Origin: Bacteroidales bacterium
GTDB taxonomy: Bacteria > Bacteroidota > Bacteroidia > Bacteroidales > ML635J-15
Direction: 5' to 3'
DNA length: 5,361 bases
Assembly: GCA_028701945.1 (NCBI GenBank)
Contig: JAQVPT010000251.1
Coordinates: 1 to 5,361 of the forward strand
Shown here piece by piece: positions 1-5,361 of this stretch. The translations under genes were made by a program, and so were the position numbers. Numbering within the stretch: position 1 is the first letter of the stretch; every line of letters starts with the position of its first letter. The notes under the pieces were generated by a model, which saw only the letters and a list, made by a program, of their open reading frames with translations, did no database searches and was not told the origin of the DNA.

Positions 1-1123
1 GAGCTTTGCCAACATTACGGACTTCATCTTTAAATAATAGGTATAGAGGCTCAACAATTTTAAGTTTCATAAAATCAGGCAATCCGCCTACATTATGATG
101 TGATTTTATTGTTGCTGAAGGTCCTTTAACTGAAATTGATTCGATGACATCTGGATAAATAGTTCCTTGAGCAAGCCAAACGACATTTTCAATTTTATGA
201 GCTTCGGCATCAAAAATTTCGATAAAAACTCGACCTGTAATTTTTCTTTTCTTTTCGGGGTCGCTTACTCCAGCAAGTTGTGAATAAAATTTATCCTTGG
301 CATCAACACCAATAACATTTAGTCCCATTCCTTTGTAGGAGTCTAAAACTGACTCAAATTCATTTTTGCGTAATAGTCCGTTATCTACAAAAATACAGGT
401 TAATTGTTTTCCAATAGCTGTATGTAGCAATATTGCTGCAACTGAGCTGTCAACTCCTCCCGATAGTCCTAAAACAACTTTGTCTTTTCCTATTTTTTGT
501 TTTAAATCATCTATTGTGTTTTCGATAAACGAAGTAGGCGTCCAAGTTTGTTCACATTTACAAATATCAACTACAAAGTTCTTTAGTAAGTCTTTGCCTT
601 CGGTAGAGTGATAAACTTCAGGGTGGAATTGTATCCCCCATGTTTCTTCTCCCATTATTTGATATGCGGCAACTTTAACATCGTGAGTTGAAGCAATGAT
701 TTTATAATTGTCGGGAATATTTACTATTGTATCTCCATGAGACATCCAAACTTGTGAGTTTAAATTTATGTCTTTAAGCAATTGGTTATCTGTATCGACA
801 AAATTTAAGTTTGCTCGCCCATATTCTCTAGTCTCTGATTGTGCAACTTTACCACCATAAAAATGCGACATATATTGAGCTCCGTAGCAAATGCCCAATA
901 AAGGAAATTTAGATTTTATTTTTGATAAATCAGGCTTGAGAGCTTTTTCATCTCTCACTGAGAACGGACTACCGCTAAGGATTACACCTTTTACGCTTTT
1001 GTCAAGTTCAGGTATCTTGTTGTAAGGATAAACTTCACAGTAAACGCTTAACTCTCTAACTTTTCTTGCAATTAATTGTGTGTATTGTGAGCCAAAATCA
1101 AGAATTATTATTTTTTCAATCAT
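1..1123 (-). CDS. guaA: GMP synthase (glutamine-hydrolysing), 3' end missing
   Basis: This enzyme converts XMP to GMP using ATP and glutamine, the last step of guanine nucleotide synthesis in the cytoplasm. I read 374 uninterrupted codons from the ATG at 1123. The class I glutamine amidotransferase domain comes first: KIIILDFGSQYTQLIARKVRE at residues 4-24, oxyanion-loop SGSP at 50-53, nucleophile Cys79 in GICYGAQ, and His167 and Glu169 in FHPE complete the catalytic triad. The ATP pyrophosphatase domain follows, with the P-loop SGGVDSS at 221-227, QGTIYPDVIES at 319-329, IKSHHNVGGLP at 339-349 and FKDEVR at 364-369. GuaA proteins are usually a little over 500 residues, so roughly 135 C-terminal residues, including the dimerisation domain, lie beyond the left edge. 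All key residues in the visible part are present, so the gene looks functional. A second in-frame ATG lies 9 nt upstream at 1132. I prefer 1123 because it puts MIEKIIILDFGS at the usual distance from the domain. No Shine-Dalgarno sequence is visible, which is normal in Bacteroidota. Confidence 0.97.
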   Translation of the reverse strand, partial: MIEKIIILDFGSQYTQLIARKVRELSVYCEVYPYNKIPELDKSVKGVILSGSPFSVRDEKALKPDLSKIKSKFPLLGICYGAQYMSHFYGGKVAQSETREYGRANLNFVDTDNQLLKDINLNSQVWMSHGDTIVNIPDNYKIIASTHDVKVAAYQIMGEETWGIQFHPEVYHSTEGKDLLKNFVVDICKCEQTWTPTSFIENTIDDLKQKIGKDKVVLGLSGGVDSSVAAILLHTAIGKQLTCIFVDNGLLRKNEFESVLDSYKGMGLNVIGVDAKDKFYSQLAGVSDPEKKRKITGRVFIEIFDAEAHKIENVVWLAQGTIYPDVIESISVKGPSATIKSHHNVGGLPDFMKLKIVEPLYLLFKDEVRNVGKA

Positions 1124-1147
1124 TTTTATCATTTTTTTTATGGTGTA

Positions 1148-1181
1148 CAAAGATGATACTTTTTTTTTACTTTAGAACAAT
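1148..1181 (-). promoter_or_regulatory. Candidate Bacteroidota-type promoter for guaA
   Basis: Read on the minus strand, ATTG at 1181-1178 is followed after 22 nt by CATCTTTG at 1155-1148. The known Bacteroidota sigma-ABfr consensus is TTTG or TTG, about 19-21 nt, then TAnnTTTG. The -7 element differs at one base and the spacer is slightly long. The spacer contains a run of nine A residues. Transcription would start near 1141, giving a leader of only about 18 nt before the ATG at 1123. The position directly upstream of guaA and downstream of a terminator supports the call, but short AT-rich matches like this arise by chance. Confidence 0.45.
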
Positions 1182-1294
1182 GCCAGCAAGAAAATAATTC
1201 ACAAGGATATTAACAAACTCAAGACCATAATTTTAACTCTAACCGATTAGCTAAGCGAATAATAACGCAGTTTTTGGTGTCTGAAAGACTATGT

Positions 1295-1331
1295 AAAAAG
1301 AATTCCCGACTAAAATACATTAGCCGGGAAT
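1295..1331 (-). terminator. Rho-independent terminator of the secreted-protein gene
   Basis: Positions 1302-1313 and 1320-1331 form a 12 bp stem around a 6 nt loop. In minus-strand RNA every position pairs, with one G-U wobble (1324 with 1309). In plus-strand RNA the same position is an A-C mismatch. On the minus strand the stem is followed within two bases by a run of five T (1299-1295). The stem starts 20 nt after the TAG stop at 1354-1352. There is no T-run on the other side, so it should act only on minus-strand transcription and separate this gene from guaA. Confidence 0.88.
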
Positions 1332-1351
1332 CAATCAAGAAAGCCTTAACC

Positions 1352-4300
1352 CTAAAACTTACTTAACTTAAAACTATCTTTTTTACCAGGTAATAAAAGG
1401 TAGTAAACACCTGGATTTAAGTTTTCTAATTTTATTTCTGTTTCATATCCATTAGCAATGCCTTTAATGACTTGCTGCCCCATTGTATTTGTCAAAGTAT
1501 AAGGTTCATTTGTCAATTCAGTATTCGAGACTATCTTCACATATTCATTTGCTGGATTTGGCATTATAGTAATTTTCGAATCTGTTGCAGTTGAACAATC
1601 TGTAGAATTCATCGCCAATTCTGTTCTTTTTCCATCAAAATCAATCTGAACTAAGCGATAATATGCAGGAAAATTATTTTCTGGCAGATAATCGAAATTA
1701 TAATTGCTGATAGAATTTGTGTTCCCATTTCCGTAAACAGTTCCTATTTGAGTCCAATCTTGAGCATTTGTGCTAAATTCGATTTCAAACATGTTGTTAT
1801 TTGTCTCGCTGGCAGTTGTCCAAGATAGCTCTGAATAGTTTCCATTGCAATTTGCCTCAAAGTTTAGCAATGAGACTGGTAAAGGATTGTCTTTTGACTT
1901 AGTTGCAAATGTTATCGGGTTATAAGACGTAAATGTAACAGTTGAAGATATTGAACCTGAAGAAGCGTCTCCATCAGCAGTTCCGCCCATATTTTTCCAA
2001 CAAGTTCCATTATAGTGTGCCACTATAATGTCAGCAGGCTCTACTATATCGCTATCGGCAGATTTCCAATAAAGAGTAACTCCTGGGTAAGAATCGGTTG
2101 TCGTGAGTTCCCAATTTTCAACGCCACTTGCATATAACATTTCGCTACCTGAGCACATATAAGCTGTTGACCAGTTATAAGGTCCATTAGATAGATTATA
2201 AATAGCTGAAATGCTTGATGCGTTTGCAGGTGCTTCGATGCCTATTGGAGCCCATGTGTTGCCTGATCCAATAGGAAAAACAAATGCAGTATTACCAACT
2301 TTGAACATTGGTCCGTCAATGTAACTCGAAGCTCTACCTTCTGCCGGTGAAACCGATGATGTTGATCCCATTTCAATATAGTTCACGTCATCGCATATAA
2401 TATTATTATTTGTTAAAGTTAGAGCATTCGAAATGGATATCGGCATTAAAAGATTTAACACCCCAGAAGCAAAAGTGTTAGCCATAGTGAGATTATTAAT
2501 GTTTACCTGTCCTATTCCACTAAGATTTTGACTTGATTCGGATGAGTTGAAATTTATTGTATTTACGTTTGTATTTGATATTATGCCGTCGCAAGTTAGG
2601 TCTTTAGAAATTGATATCGCACAATTAGTTTGAGGAACAATATTGGTTTTATCTGTAATATAAAGATTGTAAAACTGCGTGCTGCCAGAGATATTCATTT
2701 CTTCTGATAAAAGTCCATTTGAAAAATAAACTGTTTTTTCTCCCGGGGTGAATGTTCCATTATTAACCCACGCATCACCATTCCCATAAACTGTTAAATC
2801 AAAATTACTTGCATCTAATGATGCTCCTTCTTCAATTTTAAGATTTTTTACTTCTGCTGCCTGAATATTAATAAGTAAATGATTGTCAGGATATCCGCTA
2901 TTATCAACTGGTAAACTTGCAGGAATTAACACATCATCACAAGCTGTAGGCACACCACCCGACCAATGTCCAGGTAAACTCCAGTCGCCAGGATAAGATG
3001 CAGAACCAAGTCCTGTCCATGTAATTGTTGTAACGTCTGAGTACCCTAGAGAATATTCCTTTGCAAATGTTGCCGAAGGTGCAATAAAGTCTATCGCCAT
3101 TCCTAATAACTCAACCCAATTATCTGATACATTATAAGTTGTTCTTCCAACAACAAAAGTGTTTTCACCTTCAACAACTCCATCATAGTCATTCCAAAGG
3201 GTTATTTGTTCTTTATCAAGTTCCGAACCGTCTAACTCGCTGTCGAGATAGTGAAGTCTTGTATAAACTCTATCGCTTCCACCTGCTGCTTGAGCAAAGC
3301 TGTAAATTCTATTAACATTAGTTGATCTCCAAACTGGTGCAGTGCCAAGTTCAATTTTACAGCTAATCCAACTAGGTTTTGTACTACCAGAAACTCCTAA
3401 AAAGTTTAATGTTGTAAACTGGTTTCCAAAACTATATTCCATATTATCAGTAAACGTATGTTGTCTGCGTACAATACCTGTTACATCTCCAACACCAATT
3501 GTGGTCGCATCTATTCCCATATCAAGAGTGTGAGTACTCATATCCAAAATTCCTGTTGAAGATGATGGATTTGCAGCTTGTAAACTTAGAATACCATTTA
3601 TCGAAATATCATCACTATTAGTAACTCCTCCAACTCCATTTAATGTGAGATTATTTACATTACCTGTAAAGCTAGACGCAGGAATTGTAATTGCTACAGA
3701 ATTATCAAATAAAATTTCTGCTGCTGAATTACTTGCATCAATATTTCCACTTGTTCTAACAGGAGAATTACCTGCGATAGTGAGTGCGTTTTCGCCAATT
3801 GTTAGAGTTCCAGATGAGAGATATAGCGTTCCGTTAACTGTAATTCCCTGATTTGCAAAAGTAACTCCACCAGATCTATTTATTGTCATATCATTAAGAG
3901 ACGGATTCTCACTAAATAAATTATCATTTAATGTGATAGCAACTGTCCCACCAAAACTAATATTACTAGAGATACCTACTTGAATTTGACCTCCCGGACT
4001 TGTTATTGTTCCATTTAAGCCTAAATTTGTATTTCCAACAATTAGGTCTCCGTTAATTAATGATAAGTTATTTGTAACATTCACTGACGAAGATTGTGCA
4101 ACTCCATTTGTGTTATCAATAGTTAAAATGTTGAAATCGGTGGTAGAACTACCTGAAATAGATTGTTCCGATGTTCCATTGAATATAACATTTCCACCTG
4201 TTGCAGCAGTTAAAGTTCCATCATTCTCAAAGGTCCCATTTAATAAATGACTCTTACTCCCTATATTAAACGTTGCACCATTTTCAATACTTGTATTTCC

Positions 4301-5361
4301 GACAATATAAATTGAATCTTGTGCAAGAGCAGTAGCCGTACCTGAAATTGTAAAATCACCGTGCACAGTTAATGCTGAATTGGGCATTGTTTTGGTTCCA
4401 CTTCCGCTTAGTATTAGATTGTAAAAGCCTGTACTAACTCCGCCAAATCCCTGTGGATTAAGAATATTTTGATCAACGCCATTCCATTCTACTGTAGAAT
4501 TTATCAATGACCAGTTTGCCTTACTTGTGGCTGTTGCAGTTGCGGCTCCAGCAATGCGAAAAGTACTACCAGAAACAGGCTGAATTGTTGTATTAGCAGC
4601 AACCTGAATATTATAGAAATTAGTAATTCCTGCAACAGTAACAATTTCTGTCGAAACTCCATGATTAAAGACAACTGTACCGGTTCCAGAATATAGTGTG
4701 CCATGATTATCCCATGCACCACCAGCACCAGAAACTGTGAGAGTGTAAGAATTGAGAGTAATTGATGCACCTTCTTCTATTTTGATTATTCCAGCAACCG
4801 CATTAGCTGAAGATGTTAGTGATGGATAATATGTTAACCCAGATGGAATTAAAACAGCTTCTGTTGATAATGGAATGTGTCCTTCTGTCCAGTTTTGGGT
4901 TTGCTCCCATTCAGTTTCATGTCCTACGACTTCACCTTTCCAAGTGTTTTCGGTAGTCAAGGAATAGGCAATTGCAACTTGTGAGTCGTCTAGATTTTCA
5001 GTTGATGACGAGCCTAATATTATACCTGTTACCTGTAGTGAATGATTTGTAAAGTTTTGTTCAGACTTTCCATGTTCGTGAGGTGCACCACTTGCATGAG
5101 ATGCGAATTTATGCCAAAATACTAGTTTAGATTCATCGTTGTAAGGTGCAGATGCTATTTCAGACGCAAGATAACGCATATTTATTATTGCTTGAGACGA
5201 AGATGAGTTTTCAGAACTGGCAATTTTGTATAATCGTGCAAGCTTACCATTTGGGCTTGGTGCCCATAGTGTCCAAGTTGGAACTGTCTCAATTGATATA
5301 TATATACTTATCCAGTTTGGTTTTAGGTGTTCATCAACAAAAGTCATATTTGTATATTGAC
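1352..5361 (-). CDS. Giant T9SS-secreted modular repeat protein, 5' end missing
   Basis: The product is probably exported by the type IX system and anchored or released at the cell surface; its ligand or role (adhesion, matrix) cannot be told from sequence. Residues here are numbered from the ATG at 5347. That ATG is unlikely to be the start: the frame stays open to the edge (Q-Y-T-N precedes it), no hydrophobic signal peptide follows, and the protein begins inside a module whose full copy occurs later. Order of parts: cap module 1, partial (1-131); linker W136 to P159; beta-rich, Gly/Asn/Thr/Ser-rich repeats (about 160-611); cap 2 (620-772, with VRRQHTF and YSFGN); linker W777 to P800; shorter repeat region (801-1000); cap 3 (1008-1149, with DGPMFKVGNTAFVFPIGS); beta-sandwich starting PLPVSLLNFEA at 1155; type A sorting domain (1258-1331). 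No catalytic motif is seen. The first 662 visible residues lack cysteine; later parts have nine. The stop is TAG, followed by a strong terminator. Large proteins of this layout are common in gliding and marine Bacteroidota. Confidence 0.93.
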   Translation of the reverse strand, partial: QYTNMTFVDEHLKPNWISIYISIETVPTWTLWAPSPNGKLARLYKIASSENSSSSQAIINMRYLASEIASAPYNDESKLVFWHKFASHASGAPHEHGKSEQNFTNHSLQVTGIILGSSSTENLDDSQVAIAYSLTTENTWKGEVVGHETEWEQTQNWTEGHIPLSTEAVLIPSGLTYYPSLTSSANAVAGIIKIEEGASITLNSYTLTVSGAGGAWDNHGTLYSGTGTVVFNHGVSTEIVTVAGITNFYNIQVAANTTIQPVSGSTFRIAGAATATATSKANWSLINSTVEWNGVDQNILNPQGFGGVSTGFYNLILSGSGTKTMPNSALTVHGDFTISGTATALAQDSIYIVGNTSIENGATFNIGSKSHLLNGTFENDGTLTAATGGNVIFNGTSEQSISGSSTTDFNILTIDNTNGVAQSSSVNVTNNLSLINGDLIVGNTNLGLNGTITSPGGQIQVGISSNISFGGTVAITLNDNLFSENPSLNDMTINRSGGVTFANQGITVNGTLYLSSGTLTIGENALTIAGNSPVRTSGNIDASNSAAEILFDNSVAITIPASSFTGNVNNLTLNGVGGVTNSDDISINGILSLQAANPSSSTGILDMSTHTLDMGIDATTIGVGDVTGIVRRQHTFTDNMEYSFGNQFTTLNFLGVSGSTKPSWISCKIELGTAPVWRSTNVNRIYSFAQAAGGSDRVYTRLHYLDSELDGSELDKEQITLWNDYDGVVEGENTFVVGRTTYNVSDNWVELLGMAIDFIAPSATFAKEYSLGYSDVTTITWTGLGSASYPGDWSLPGHWSGGVPTACDDVLIPASLPVDNSGYPDNHLLINIQAAEVKNLKIEEGASLDASNFDLTVYGNGDAWVNNGTFTPGEKTVYFSNGLLSEEMNISGSTQFYNLYITDKTNIVPQTNCAISISKDLTCDGIISNTNVNTINFNSSESSQNLSGIGQVNINNLTMANTFASGVLNLLMPISISNALTLTNNNIICDDVNYIEMGSTSSVSPAEGRASSYIDGPMFKVGNTAFVFPIGSGNTWAPIGIEAPANASSISAIYNLSNGPYNWSTAYMCSGSEMLYASGVENWELTTTDSYPGVTLYWKSADSDIVEPADIIVAHYNGTCWKNMGGTADGDASSGSISSTVTFTSYNPITFATKSKDNPLPVSLLNFEANCNGNYSELSWTTASETNNNMFEIEFSTNAQDWTQIGTVYGNGNTNSISNYNFDYLPENNFPAYYRLVQIDFDGKRTELAMNSTDCSTATDSKITIMPNPANEYVKIVSNTELTNEPYTLTNTMGQQVIKGIANGYETEIKLENLNPGVYYLLLPGKKDSFKLSKF
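1355..1576 (-). other. T9SS type A C-terminal sorting domain
   Basis: Residues 1258-1331 of the large protein match the known pattern of the Por secretion type A domain (TIGR04183 family): an MPNPAN motif at 1262-1267, a central YTLTNTMGQQV at 1283-1293, a KLENLNPGVYYLLL strand at 1306-1319, and a Lys-rich end FKLSKF. In this family the domain directs passage through the outer-membrane T9SS translocon and is usually cleaved by the PorU sortase, with type A cargo often attached to surface lipopolysaccharide. The length (about 74 residues) and position at the extreme C terminus are typical. The assignment is by pattern recognition, with no profile search run. Confidence 0.93.
1598..1885 (-). 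other. PLPVSL beta-sandwich domain preceding the sorting signal
   Basis: Residues 1155-1250 of the large protein begin PLPVSLLNFEA and continue with LSWTTASETNNNMFEIEFS (1174-1192), WTQIGTVYGNGN (1198-1209) and YYRLVQIDFDGK (1229-1240). This block recurs just ahead of type A sorting domains in many Bacteroidota secreted proteins and is fibronectin type III-like in its strand pattern. It probably acts as a spacer or folding unit between the cargo and the sorting domain. No binding residues can be named. Confidence 0.8.
2609..3415 (-). repeat. Internal duplication, copy B
   Basis: This codes for residues 645-913, the second copy of the cap, linker and first repeat. Unlike copy A it is visible in full and shows what precedes the KPSWIS motif: VRRQHTF (626-632) and YSFGN (638-642), just upstream. 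It differs from copy A by balanced length changes: 7 residues shorter between the two Trp anchors (W660 to W777) and 7 longer between W777 and KIEEGAS. It carries cysteines at 663, 803 and 909, where copy A has none. Confidence 0.87.
3515..4678 (-). repeat. Degenerate beta-repeat array in the secreted protein
   Basis: Residues 224-611 contain about five related units of roughly 60-100 residues. Each opens with a short strand ending in an aromatic residue: TVVFNHG (224), TVEWNGV (285), NVIFNGT (386), ISFGGTV (463) and EILFDNS (544). A core of the form NLxLxxxxGV follows (for example NILTIDNTNGV at 406-416 and NLTLNGVGGV at 566-575), then alternating small and aliphatic strands such as LSLINGDLIVG and LYLSSGTLTIG. 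Two more units lie downstream at TVYFSNG (872) and TINFNSS (930). The alternating pattern suggests a beta-solenoid or stacked beta-sheet passenger. I infer the fold from the pattern only. Confidence 0.72.
4553..5361 (-). repeat. Internal duplication, copy A (partial at window edge)
   Basis: This codes for residues 1-265 and the few before them. It aligns with copy B at 2609-3415. Anchors are KPNWIS (9-14) with KPSWIS (657-662), the linker ending NWTEGHIP (152-159) with HWSGGVP (794-800), KIEEGAS (189-195) with KIEEGAS (837-843), and TNFYN (242-246) with TQFYN (890-894). From residue 188 to about 265 the two copies align without gaps at an offset of exactly 648 residues. The duplication is clear at protein level but much decayed at DNA level, so it is old. 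The left part of the module continues beyond the window. Confidence 0.88.

Noticed and set aside
366..611. 81-codon plus-strand open frame
   Set aside because: It lies wholly antisense to guaA across the P-loop region, where the minus frame has conserved motifs; the translation has no recognisable features.
1279..1289. Small hairpin (GTCT-GAA-AGAC) after the terminator
   Set aside because: Only a 4 bp stem with a 3 nt loop and no T-run; expected by chance, and it does not extend.
1124..1294. Possible riboswitch or leader regulation for guaA
   Set aside because: No purine-riboswitch-like paired helices or conserved loops seen, and the likely promoter sits too close to the start to leave room for a structured leader.
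3342..3851. Two plus-strand open frames of 63 and 68 codons (3342-3533, 3645-3851)
   Set aside because: Both are antisense to the large secreted-protein gene, whose frame continues unbroken with clear motifs; they are chance openings.
4504..4770. 88-codon minus-strand open frame rich in Leu, Ile and Gln
   Set aside because: It overlaps the large gene in another frame on the same strand. The hydrophobic look comes from frame-shifted reading of Thr/Asn/Val codons in the repeats.
1..5361. A defence, mobile or other new multi-gene system
   Set aside because: Only two genes are present: a core metabolic enzyme and a surface protein of a known general type, with no nuclease, transposase, integrase, direct-repeat array or small paired genes.

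Overview
The window is AT-rich and looks like a piece of a Bacteroidota chromosome. The evidence is a very large modular surface protein ending in a type IX secretion (T9SS) type A sorting domain, translation starts without a Shine-Dalgarno sequence, and a plausible Bacteroidota-type promoter (TTG, about 22 nt, then CATCTTTG against the consensus TAnnTTTG). I cannot name a genus. Both genes are on the minus strand and both run off the window.

Reading in the direction of transcription (right to left), positions 5361 to 1352 hold the 3' part of a giant secreted protein. At least 1331 residues are visible, and the frame stays open to the right edge, so the true start and signal peptide lie outside. 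Its visible architecture is: cap module 1 (partial), a W-x-G...NW-x-x-G-x-x-P linker, a long repeat region, cap 2, a second linker, a short repeat region, cap 3, a beta-sandwich starting at PLPVSL, and the T9SS sorting domain. Two stretches are clear copies of one another, offset by 648 residues.

Positions 1351 to 1124 form a 228 bp intergenic spacer. It has a strong rho-independent terminator 20 nt after the stop codon, then a candidate promoter close to the next start. The two genes are therefore probably separate transcription units.

Positions 1123 to 1 hold the first 374 codons of guaA, GMP synthase (glutamine-hydrolysing), with an intact glutamine amidotransferase domain and most of the ATP pyrophosphatase domain. 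The C-terminal dimerisation domain is off the left edge.

The two genes have no evident functional link: one is core purine biosynthesis, the other an exported adhesin- or matrix-like protein. I see no RNA genes, CRISPR array, insertion sequence, toxin-antitoxin pair or defence system, and no credible gene on the plus strand. The most notable item is the internal duplication and modular construction of the secreted protein.
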